A stretch of 64,000 nucleotides of DNA, taken from the NCBI RefSeq assembly GCF_041080675.1, contig NZ_CP163520.1, forward strand, positions 6,725,501-6,789,500, read 5' to 3'. This stretch comes from Streptomyces sp. cg36. GTDB taxonomy: Bacteria; Actinomycetota; Actinomycetes; Streptomycetales; Streptomycetaceae. The notes below the pieces were generated by a model, which was not told where the DNA came from, did no database searches, and was given only the letters and a program-made list of their open reading frames with translations. Below, piece after piece: positions 42,261 through 51,100 of the stretch. Every line of letters starts with the position of its first letter. The first letter of the stretch is position 1. The position numbers and the translations under genes were made by a program.

Positions 42261-43124
42261 TCAGCCCGTCGCCAGCAGCAGCGTGCCGACCAGGGCGATG
42301 CCCGCGCCCGCCGCCTGCACCCCGCGCAGCCGTTCCTTCAGGACGCCCCGGGCCGCCAGCGCGGTCACCACCGGGTAGAGCGAGGCGAGCACCGCCGCCA
42401 CGGTGACCGGGCCCCGCTGGGCGGCGATCGCGTAGGTGCCGTTGGCCGCCACGTCGGCCAGGCCCACGAAGGCGAGCGCGGGCAGGGCGGCCACCACGAC
42501 ACCGCGTCCGCCCTGCGGCAGCGCGTCCGCGCCGCGCCGGACCGAGACGTACAGCGCGGTCCCGCCGACGGCGACATTGGTGACGCGCTGCACGAAGAGC
42601 GCCAGGAACAGACCGGTGACCGTGGTCGACGCCTCAGCGATCAGCGCCATCACCGCGCCGAACCCGAACGCGGCCAGCAGGGTCAGCGCGATCGCCTGCC
42701 GCTGGACCGGCGCGCCCCGGAACTCCGGGCCGCCCGCCATCAGGATCCCCGCCACCGCGACGGCGATCCCGGCGAACTGCAGGACGCCGGGCCGCTCGCC
42801 GAGGACCAGGCCGACGCCGACCGGCACGGCCACGCCGAGCGAGCCGAGCGGGGAGACCACACCCATCGGGCCGAGGGCGAGCGCCTTGTAGAAGCTGAGC
42901 ATCGCGACCGGACCGACGGCGCCCGCGGCGACCGCGAACCAGAGCTGCGGGCCGGCCTCGCTCCATCCGCCGGTGGCCAGCACGACCGCGCCGAGGACGA
43001 GGACCGCGAGGGTCTGCGAGACGACGACCACGGTCAGCGCGGGCGTACGCCGGGTGAGCAGCCCGCCGCCGAAGTCGGCCAGCCCCCACAGGAGGCTGGT
43101 GGCCAGGGCGAACAGTGCTGTCAT
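42261..43124 (-). CDS. EamA (DMT) family transporter
   Basis: A 287-residue protein with ten membrane helices. It starts TALFALATSLLWGLADFGGG, the second repeat begins around AIALTLLAAFGFGAVMALIA, and it ends GAGIALVGTLLLATG. It is a probable exporter. The start at 43124 has GAGG 7 nt upstream. It is divergent from an XRE/cupin regulator, and paired sites in the shared promoter suggest that regulator controls it. Confidence 0.9.
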   Translation of the reverse strand: MTALFALATSLLWGLADFGGGLLTRRTPALTVVVVSQTLAVLVLGAVVLATGGWSEAGPQLWFAVAAGAVGPVAMLSFYKALALGPMGVVSPLGSLGVAVPVGVGLVLGERPGVLQFAGIAVAVAGILMAGGPEFRGAPVQRQAIALTLLAAFGFGAVMALIAEASTTVTGLFLALFVQRVTNVAVGGTALYVSVRRGADALPQGGRGVVVAALPALAFVGLADVAANGTYAIAAQRGPVTVAAVLASLYPVVTALAARGVLKERLRGVQAAGAGIALVGTLLLATG

Positions 43125-43136
43125 GGTGGTGCCTCG

Positions 43137-43188
43137 CAGTACAGTGCGGTGAACGGTTCCGTGCACCGGACCGTAGTGCAATATACTG
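43137..43188. promoter_or_regulatory. Divergent promoter pair with inverted 11-bp sites
   Basis: CAGTACAGTGC at 43137-43147 and GCAATATACTG at 43178-43188 are inverted copies matching at 9 of 11 positions. Each covers a -10 element: TGTACT for the minus-strand EamA gene (43138-43143) and TATACT for the plus-strand regulator (43182-43187). This is what dual repression by the XRE/cupin protein would need. Confidence 0.55.
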
Positions 43189-43247
43189 AACTTGTCATCA
43201 AAAATATTGACCTACTCTTCTTGCCCGCACCCCGATCAGGACGGAAC

Positions 43248-43820
43248 GTGTCGGACCTCGATCTGCTGACCCAGTCCCTGGCCCGCAACGTCAAGCGCTG
43301 GCGCACCGAGCGCGGCTTCACCCTGGACGCGCTCGCGGCCCGCGCGGGCGTCAGCCGCGGCATGCTCATCCAGATCGAGCAGGCCCGGACCAACCCCAGC
43401 GTCGGGACCGTGGTGAAGATCGGCGACGCCCTCGGCGTCAGCATCACCACGCTGCTCGACTACGAGAGCGGGCCCAGCGTCCGCGTCGTTCCGCCCGACC
43501 AGGCCGTCCGGCTCTGGTCCAGCGAGAGCGGCAGCTACAGCACCCTGCTCGCGGGCCGGGAGGCGCCCGGGCCGCTGGAGCTGTGGCACTGGCACCTGAT
43601 GCCCGGCGACGGCAGCTCCTCCGACCCGCACCCCGCCGGCACCGTCGAGCTCATCCACGTCACCGAGGGCACCCTCACCCTGGTCGTGGACGGCGCCGAA
43701 CATCCCGTCCCGGCGGGCCACTCCGCCTCCTTCGAGGCCGGCGCCGCCCATACCTACCGCAACGACGGCACCGAGCCGGTGGAGATGACGATGGCGATCT
43801 CGGTCCCCTTCGAGCGCTGA
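43248..43820 (+). CDS. XRE-family regulator with cupin sensor domain
   Basis: A 190-residue regulator. Residues about 8-65 are the helix-turn-helix (LARNVKRWRTERGFTLDALA, RAGVSRGMLIQIEQARTNPS). Residues about 95-188 form a cupin ligand domain (PHPAGTVELIHVTEGTLTLV, PAGHSASFEAGAAHTYRN). This PuuR/SutR-like plan senses small molecules and usually represses a divergent transporter, here the EamA gene. GTG at 43248 follows GGACGG. Its 5' UTR should be about 55 nt. Confidence 0.9.
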   Translation: MSDLDLLTQSLARNVKRWRTERGFTLDALAARAGVSRGMLIQIEQARTNPSVGTVVKIGDALGVSITTLLDYESGPSVRVVPPDQAVRLWSSESGSYSTLLAGREAPGPLELWHWHLMPGDGSSSDPHPAGTVELIHVTEGTLTLVVDGAEHPVPAGHSASFEAGAAHTYRNDGTEPVEMTMAISVPFER

Positions 43821-44015
43821 ACCACCGGGCCGCGCGGGACACGCGGGGGCGGCGGTACCCGTGGGGCGGCGCCCCCGGTGGCGTGAACCGGCCATCCCCG
43901 CGCGGGAGTCGGACTCACCCGCCGGGACTTGTGCGATATTGCCGGGAGCGGGGAATGCATGTGCGCAGAGGGTATGTGTCCTCACGCAACGGCACGCCCG
44001 TCCGAGGGGGTCTTC

Positions 44016-44204
44016 ATGGAACATCTCGTCACGGCAGCCGAACGGCCCTGTCCGGCGCCCGACCGCCAGGGCCGAGAACGGCCACCACTGCACGCCCAGG
44101 CCGTCAGGGCCCGCGGCGGTGAACTCCCCGCCGGGGTCCGGAGGCTGATGGCCGCCGAGAGCGCCTCGACGGTGCCGGTCGCCGCGTTCCAGTCGTCGCT
44201 CTAG
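44016..44204 (+). CDS. fxsA: FxSxx-COOH cyclophane-type precursor peptide FxsA
   Basis: A 62-residue peptide beginning MEHLVTAAERPCP and ending with the defining C-terminus F58-Q-S60-S-L62. A radical SAM/SPASM maturase (FxsB) gene starts 16 nt downstream, so this is the substrate. In characterised three-residue cyclophane enzymes the ring joins the aromatic residue to the third residue, here F58 and S60. The region around PAGVRRLMAAESASTVPVA is the likely recognition helix. GAGGGGG lies 5 nt before the ATG at 44016. Earlier in-frame ATGs (43959 and others) would add a Cys-rich stretch and are less likely. Confidence 0.9.
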   Translation: MEHLVTAAERPCPAPDRQGRERPPLHAQAVRARGGELPAGVRRLMAAESASTVPVAAFQSSL

Positions 44205-44219
44205 CGGCCGGGTCGCGCC

Positions 44220-46670
44220 GTGGAGCAGCCGCCACCGGCGTTGTCCCAGGTCGTGCTGAAGATGCACAGCCGCTGCGACCTGGCGTGCGACCACTGCTAC
44301 GTCTACGAGCACGCCGACTCCAGCTGGCGCGGCCGGCCCAGAGCGGTGTCGCAGGAGATCCTGGCCGCGACCGCGGCCAGGATCGCCGAGCACGCGCGGG
44401 CCCACCGGCTGCCCCGCGTCCGCGTCGTCCTGCACGGCGGCGAACCGCTGCTCGCCGGGCCCGCCCTGCTGCGCCGCGCGGGCGAGGAGCTGTACCGCGC
44501 GCTGCGCGGAGTCTGCGCCCTGGACCTGCGCATCCACACCAACGGGGTGCTGCTCGACGAGGAGTTCTGCGAGCTCTTCCGGGAGCTCGGCATCCGCGTC
44601 GGCGTCTCGCTCGACGGCGACCGGGCCTCCAACGACCGCCACCGCCGCTACGCCGACGGCCGCAGCAGCCATGCCCGGGTCCTCGCCGCCGTGGCCCTGC
44701 TCACCCGCCCCCGCTACCGGGAGCTGTTCGCCGGGCTGCTCTGCACCATCGACATCGACAACGACCCGGTCGCCGTCCACGACGCGCTGGCCGCCCTGCG
44801 CCCGCCGCGCGTGGACTTCCTGCTGCCGCACGCCACCTGGGACACCCCGCCGCCGCGCCCGCCCGGCTCGCCCACCCCGTACGCGGACTGGCTCGACACG
44901 GTCTACCGGCGCTGGGAGGCCGGGGGCCGCGCCTTCCCCGTACGCCTCTTCGAGTCCGTGCACCGCACCCTGCGCGGTGCGAGCAGCGTCACCGAGTCCC
45001 TGGGGCTCGCCCCCGCCGACCTGGTGGTCGTCGAGACCGACGGCACCTTCGAGCAGGCCGACAGCCTCAAGACGGCGTACGACGGCGCCCCCGCCACCGG
45101 GCTCAACGTCTTCGACCACGGTCTCGACGACGTGCTCGGCCACCCCGGGGTGCTGGCCCGCCAGAAGGGGATCGAGGCGCTCTGCGCGCGCTGCACCGCC
45201 TGTCCGGTGGTACAGCACTGCGGCGGCGGCCTCTACGCCCACCGCTACAGGACCGGATCCGGCTTCGACAACCCGTCCGTCTACTGTCCCGACCTGATGG
45301 CGCTGATCATGAACATCCGTGGCCACGAATCACTCCGCGCACCGGCGGCGGCCCCCGGGGCCGGCCCCGACGCACTCGACGGCGGCTCCGGACAGCCACT
45401 GGAACCGGCCGACTTCGAAGAGCTGGCAGCCGGATTCGGCGGCGCCGCCGCGGTCGACCGCCTCGCGCTCGCCCAGCTCGACCTCAACCGGGAACTGCTC
45501 GCCGCGGTCGGCGGCCGGGTGGACCCGGGGGACCCGCGCGCCGGCGCCGCCTGGGAGCTGCTCCTCGACCTGGACGCCGCCGCGCCGCACGCCCTGGAGA
45601 CCGCCCTCACCCATCCCTACTTCCGGCCGTGGGCGCTCGGCGTGCTCGGCGGCCGGGGCCCCGACACCCTCGCCGGGGGGCTCGCGGAGCTGGCCGCCGC
45701 GGCGGCCCTGCGCGCCCGGCGCGCCGACACCGTGGTCGTCCCGCTGCGCCGGGGCACCCTGCGGCTGCCGGGGATCGGCCGGGCGCTGCTGCCGGGGGGC
45801 GCCGAGGAGGCCGAAATGACCGCCGAGTCCTACGGGTTCACGGTCCGCTGCGGCGGACAGCGGCTGCGGATGGGCTGGAGCGAGGGGCTCGACGGCCGCA
45901 CCCCGCACTGGGAGCCCGTCCGCCTCTTCGAGGCCGACGGGTGGACCGTGGCCCTGGAGGACACCGACCCGCTGCGCGACCGCTACCAGTGGCCGGTCGA
46001 GGACCGGCTGCCCGCCACCGGCGCCCGCGCCTGGGCGACCGGCCTCGCCGCCGCCTGGTCCCTGATCCGTCGTCAACTCCCGCGCTACGCCCCGGGGATG
46101 GCCGCCGGGCTGCGCGCCATCACCCCGCTGACCCCGCGCCCCGGCAGCGACACCAGCGCCACCTGCCGGGACGCCTTCGGCGCCGTCGGCGCGGCCCGCC
46201 CCGCCGACCCCGCCCCGCTCGCGCTCCTGCTCGTCCACGAGTTCCAGCACGTGAAGCTGGGCGCGGTGCTCGACTGCTGCGATCTGTACGACCCGGAGGA
46301 CACCGGGCGGTACTACGCCCCCTGGCGCGAGGACCCCAGGCCCCTGGGCGGGCTGTTCCAGGGCACCTACGCCCATCTCGCGGTGACCGACTTCTGGCGG
46401 GTGCGGCGCACCCTGGCCGACGGACCCGCCGAACGCGGCCGGGCCGAGGCGGAGTTCGCCCGCCGGCGTCAGCAGACCACGGACGCCGTCGACACGCTGG
46501 CCCGCTGCGGTTCGCTCTCCGCGCTCGGCAAACGGTTCGTCGCCGGGATGGGGGAGAGCGCCGCGGCCTGGCGGGACGAGCGGGTGGCCCCCGAGGCGCT
46601 CGCCGGAGCCCGCAGTTCCGTACGGAGCCACCGCGACGCCTGGCGCGCCCGCAACGCGCCGCGCGCATGA
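44220..46670 (+). CDS. fxsB: Radical SAM/SPASM peptide maturase FxsB with HExxH-bearing extension
   Basis: An 816-residue fusion. The radical SAM domain begins VVLKMHSRCDLACDHCYVYE, with cluster ligands C19, C23 and C26. The SPASM domain near 320-356 has C322, C325, C328, C334 and C356. The C-terminal half (about 380-816) is the extension typical of FxsB and resembles the HExxH modification domain. It carries H673-E-F-Q-H677. This subfamily is often labelled as an inactivated extension form, yet the motif is intact here. It should form the cyclophane in FxsA. The GTG at 44220 has a poor ribosome site, so coupling to fxsA is likely. Confidence 0.93.
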   Translation: MEQPPPALSQVVLKMHSRCDLACDHCYVYEHADSSWRGRPRAVSQEILAATAARIAEHARAHRLPRVRVVLHGGEPLLAGPALLRRAGEELYRALRGVCALDLRIHTNGVLLDEEFCELFRELGIRVGVSLDGDRASNDRHRRYADGRSSHARVLAAVALLTRPRYRELFAGLLCTIDIDNDPVAVHDALAALRPPRVDFLLPHATWDTPPPRPPGSPTPYADWLDTVYRRWEAGGRAFPVRLFESVHRTLRGASSVTESLGLAPADLVVVETDGTFEQADSLKTAYDGAPATGLNVFDHGLDDVLGHPGVLARQKGIEALCARCTACPVVQHCGGGLYAHRYRTGSGFDNPSVYCPDLMALIMNIRGHESLRAPAAAPGAGPDALDGGSGQPLEPADFEELAAGFGGAAAVDRLALAQLDLNRELLAAVGGRVDPGDPRAGAAWELLLDLDAAAPHALETALTHPYFRPWALGVLGGRGPDTLAGGLAELAAAAALRARRADTVVVPLRRGTLRLPGIGRALLPGGAEEAEMTAESYGFTVRCGGQRLRMGWSEGLDGRTPHWEPVRLFEADGWTVALEDTDPLRDRYQWPVEDRLPATGARAWATGLAAAWSLIRRQLPRYAPGMAAGLRAITPLTPRPGSDTSATCRDAFGAVGAARPADPAPLALLLVHEFQHVKLGAVLDCCDLYDPEDTGRYYAPWREDPRPLGGLFQGTYAHLAVTDFWRVRRTLADGPAERGRAEAEFARRRQQTTDAVDTLARCGSLSALGKRFVAGMGESAAAWRDERVAPEALAGARSSVRSHRDAWRARNAPRA

Positions 46671-46762
46671 CCGGCGCCGCCGATTCGGCGCGCACGGGCG
46701 TTCCGCCGACGGATCGCTCGTTCCTACACTGAGGACCCACCCACTCGGACCGGGAGGGAGCG

Positions 46763-48124
46763 GTGCACGGAGCCGCGCGGCGCGGGGGGCACGAGCCGAG
46801 GCCGTACTTCTTCCTGAGTTACGCCCACACGCCGAGGAACGACCCGCGGGACCGCGACCCCGACCTGTGGGTGCAGCGGTTCTTCCACGACCTGTCCGCG
46901 CACGTGATGCAGCTGACCGCGCTCCCGGCCGGGGTGCCCGCCGGCTTCATGGACCAGCACGTGCGCCCCGGCGAGGACTGGCAGGAGCAGATCACCGAGG
47001 CGCTGGCGTACTGCCGGGTCTTCGTGCCGCTGTACTCGCCGCGCTACTTCCTGAGCGAGCAGTGCGGGCGCGAGTGGTTCGCGTTCGCCGGGCGCGAGAC
47101 CCTGCACCAGTCGCGCAGCGAGCAGCGCGGCAGCCCGGCGATCGTGCCCGCGCTCTGGATCCCCGTCCTGCCCCACCAACTGCCCGAAGCCGCCCGCAGG
47201 CTGCGCTTCGACCACGCCGACTTCGGCGGCGACTACGCCGACGAGGGCTTCTACGGGATGATCAAACTCCGCTATCTCCAGGACCACTACGAGCACGCCG
47301 TCTACCAGCTCGCCAAACGGATCGTCGGCGTCGCCGAGCGGACCAGGGTGGCCGACGGGGACCCCCACCAGGACTACGCCACCCTCACCTCCGCGTTCGG
47401 CCCCGCCGCCGGGCCCGGCCGCAAGCTGGAGGTCACCGTCCTGGCCTGCTCCCGCGACGGCCTGCCGCGCGGACGCGGCCCCGACTGCTACGGCCCCCGG
47501 CCCAGCGACTGGAACCCCTACCACCCGCTCTCCGCCCGCCCCCTCGCCCGCCACACCGCCGAGCTCGTCGTCAACCTCAACTACACCGTGGACCTGCGCG
47601 AGTTCGACGACAGCGCGGAGCGGCTGCTGCGCCCCGGCCCGCCCGACGCGCCCGGCCTGCTGCTCCTGGACCGCTGGGCACTGGCCTCCGCGCGCCACCG
47701 CGACCTGGTGCGCACCCTGTGCGCCGAGCCCCGGCCGTGGATCAGCGTGATGGTCCCGTGGAACCGCCAGGACCCCGAATCCCCGCCGCACGAGGCGGAG
47801 TTGCGGCACGTGGCCGACGAAGTGCTGGGGGCGCGGCTGCGGGAGAGCCCGGGACACCTGACGCAGGGGGGCGGACTGCCTACTCTGGAAGCCTTCAGCC
47901 AGGAGCTCCCGAGGGCGGTACGGTCGGCGGTGCGGCACTACGAGCGGGCCGCCGCCCCGGCCGGTCCCGCCGGACCCGGCAGCCCACTGCCCCGCGTACT
48001 GCCGGGCGGGGTGGGGCTCGGCCGCTCCGGGCGGGACCGCACATGGGACGAGCGGGACCAGCGCACCGCCGGGAACACCAGGGCCGAGCGGATGGAGGAC
48101 CCTCCAGATGGCCGAGCACCGTGA
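46763..48124 (+). CDS. fxsC: TIR-like protein FxsC
   Basis: A 453-residue protein of the Fxs system. Residues about 13-200 form a TIR domain: PYFFLSYAHTP is the first strand, and YFLSEQCGREW at 96-106 contains the SxxCxxE-type motif with E104, the position of the catalytic Glu in NAD-cleaving TIR proteins. A second domain (about 210-400) is the FxsC-specific C-terminal part. The Pro/Gly/Arg-rich tail overlaps the next gene by 17 bp. GGGAGGGAG at 46752-46760 precedes the GTG. NADase activity is inferred from the motif only. Confidence 0.9.
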   Translation: MHGAARRGGHEPRPYFFLSYAHTPRNDPRDRDPDLWVQRFFHDLSAHVMQLTALPAGVPAGFMDQHVRPGEDWQEQITEALAYCRVFVPLYSPRYFLSEQCGREWFAFAGRETLHQSRSEQRGSPAIVPALWIPVLPHQLPEAARRLRFDHADFGGDYADEGFYGMIKLRYLQDHYEHAVYQLAKRIVGVAERTRVADGDPHQDYATLTSAFGPAAGPGRKLEVTVLACSRDGLPRGRGPDCYGPRPSDWNPYHPLSARPLARHTAELVVNLNYTVDLREFDDSAERLLRPGPPDAPGLLLLDRWALASARHRDLVRTLCAEPRPWISVMVPWNRQDPESPPHEAELRHVADEVLGARLRESPGHLTQGGGLPTLEAFSQELPRAVRSAVRHYERAAAPAGPAGPGSPLPRVLPGGVGLGRSGRDRTWDERDQRTAGNTRAERMEDPPDGRAP

Positions 48125-51100
48125 CGGGACCGTGATCACGTTCTACTCGTACAAGGGCGGGACCGGACGCACGATGGCGCTCGCCAACTGCGCCTGGATC
48201 CTGGCGGCCAACGGCCACCGGGTGCTCGCCGTGGACTGGGACCTCGAAGCGCCCGGCCTGCACCGCTTCTTCCACCCCTTCCTCGACCTGCGCGACATGG
48301 AGGCCACCCCCGGGCTGATCAACCTGATCACCGAGTACCAGGTGGAGGCCGAGCGGACCGGCGAGCACACGCCCGACTGGCACCGCGACTACGCCCGGGT
48401 GCGCCGCCACGCGGTCTCCCTGAACTGGGAGTTCCCGGCGGGCGGCAGCCTGGACTTCCTCTCCGCGGGCCGCCGCAACCGCGACTACTCCTCGGTCGTC
48501 GGCCGGATGGACTGGGACCACTTCTACGAGCACTCCGGCGGCGGCCAGTTCTTCGACGCGATGAAGGACGACATGCGCCGCCACTACGACTACACCCTCA
48601 TCGACAGCCGCACCGGACTGAGCGACATCGCCGACATCTGCACCGTCCAGATGCCCGAGGTCCTCGTCGTCTGCTTCACCCTCAGCGACCAGAGCATCGA
48701 CGGCGCCTCCGCCGTCGTCCGGGACATCGACGAGCGCTACCGCCACCGCGGCATCCGCATCCTGCCGGTGGCGACCCGCATCGACCTCGGCGAGAAGGGC
48801 AAGGCCGACGCCGGACGGGCCCTGGCCCGGGAGTGCTTCGAGGGCTTCCCGACCGGTCTGACCGGCGAGGACGCCGACGCCTACTGGGGCTCGATCGAGA
48901 TCCCCTACCAGCCGTTCTACGCGTACGAGGAGGTGCTGGCCACCTTCGGGGACCCGCCCGGCGTCAGCAGCTCCCTGCTCACCGCCTTCGAACGGCTCAC
49001 CGCGGTGCTCACCGAGGGACGGGTCACCGTGCTGCCGCCGATCGACGAGGCGCTGCGCGCCACCCATGTCGCAGCCTTCACCCGCCGCCGCCCCAAGTCC
49101 CCGGCGAACATCGTGCTGCACCACGTCTCCGAGGACCGGATGTGGGTCGACTGGCTGTCCTTCGTGCTCGGCGCGGCGGGCTTCCGCACCCTCCCGGTCG
49201 ACGTGCGCGCCCCCGAACCGGGCGCGTTGGAGCGGGAGTTCGGCCAGGACGCCGCCCACCGGGTGCTGCACGTCGCCTCCCCGCCCTACCTCAAGTCGCG
49301 CGGCGGGCGTGGCCTGTGGGACACCGGCCCCGACCGCGCGGGACGCCGCCCACCGCTGCCGGTGCGGGTCGCGGACGTCCGGCTCACCCCGCCGCCCGGC
49401 GCCCGCCGCCCCGTCGACCTGGTACGGGTCGACGAGGCCGAGGCGACCGCCGCCCTGCTCGCCGCCCTGGACCGGGCGGAGGCCGTCGCCGCGCCGCCGG
49501 TCGGCGCCGACCGGCCCCGCTTCCCGGGACGGGTGCCCCGCATCTGGAACGTACGGCCGCGCAACACCTGGTTCACCGGCCGCACCCCGCTGCTCGACCG
49601 GGTCCGCGACCAGCTGCGCGGCGACAGCCGCTCCGGTGAGCGCGCGCCCCAGGTGCTGTACGGACTGGGCGGGGTGGGCAAGACGCAGGTCGCGCTGGAG
49701 TACGCCCACCGCTTCCGGGCCGACTACGACGCGGTGTGGTGGATCGAGGCCGAGCGGCCCGACCGGGTGGTGGCGTCGCTGGCCCAGCTCGCCGTGGAGA
49801 TGGACCTGCGGGCGGGCGACGTGGTGGCCGAGGCGGCGCAGGCCGCGCTGGCCGAACTGTTCCGCGGCGAACGCTATCCGCGCTGGCTGCTGATCTTCGA
49901 CAACGTGGAGGACCTGGACGGGGCCCTGCGCCGGCTGCCCCAGCAGATCGGGCCGCTGCCGCCCGGAGTGTACGGACACCTCCTCGCCACCTGCCGCGGC
50001 AAGCCCGCCACGGCCGAACTGGAGACCACCCAGGTCGACGTCTTCACCCGGTCGGAGAGCGTGGAGCACCTGACCTGGCGGGTGGCGGGGCTGCCGCCCG
50101 CGGACGCGGCCCGGGTCGCCGACGCGGTCGGCGACCTTCCGCTGGCCGTCGAGGTCGCCGCCGCCTGGCTCGCCGAGACCGCCACCCCCGTCGACGCCTA
50201 CCTGGACCAGCTCAGGGAGCAGAGCACCCAGGTCCTCTCGCTCGGCACCCCGGAGGGCTACGGCCAGCGGGTCGGCGCCACCTGGAACATCTCCATCAGC
50301 AGGCTGCGCCAGGAGTCCCGCGCGGCCGTACGGCTGCTGGAGCTGTGCTCCTTCTTCTCCGCCGAACCCGTCTCCATGCGGCTGATCGGCAGCGACGCGA
50401 TGCTGGAGGCGCTGCTGCCGTACGACGCGGGCCTGAGCGAGCGGTACATGCTGGGGCGGGTCGTCCAGACGCTCAACCGGTTCGCCCTGGCCAAGGTCGA
50501 CCCGGCCGACAGCAGCATCCAGGTGCACCGGCTCGTCCAGGCCGCCGTGCGCGCCGGACTCACCGCCGAGCAGCAGGTGGAGGCCCGGCACGTGGTGCAC
50601 CGCATCCTGGCGCAGGCCCGGCCCGCCGAGGGCGGCGACCGGGAGGACCCGGTGAGCGACCCCAGGAGCTGGCCCGCCTTCGAGCTCATCTGGCCCCATC
50701 TGGCCGCCTCCGGCATCGCCGACAGCGGCGACGAGAAGGCGCGCGAGCTGATGGTCGACCGCATCCGCTATCTGCACAAGCGCGGCGACCTGGAGAACGC
50801 CCGGGCACTGGGTGCCCAGCTGGACCACGCCTGGACCAAACAGCTCGGCGAGGACGCGTCGCACACCCTGAACGTCCGCTTCGAACTCGCCAACACCCTG
50901 CGGGCCCAGGGCAAGTACCAGGAGGCGCTGGAGCTGGACGAGGACACCCTCGCCCGCCAGCAGCGCCTGCTCCACGCCGACCATGCCGGCGACGACCACC
51001 CCAGCGTCCTGATCGTCACCGGCAGTCTCGCCGCCGACCTGCGGGCCGTCGGCAGGTTCACCGAGGCGCTGGAGCGCGACCTGTGGGTCTACCAGGGCAT

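Noticed and set aside
44220-46670. FxsB as an anaerobic sulfatase-maturing enzyme or generic SPASM protein
   Set aside because: The adjacent F-Q-S-S-L precursor, the long HExxH-type extension and the TIR/TPR partners fit the Fxs system, and no sulfatase is nearby.
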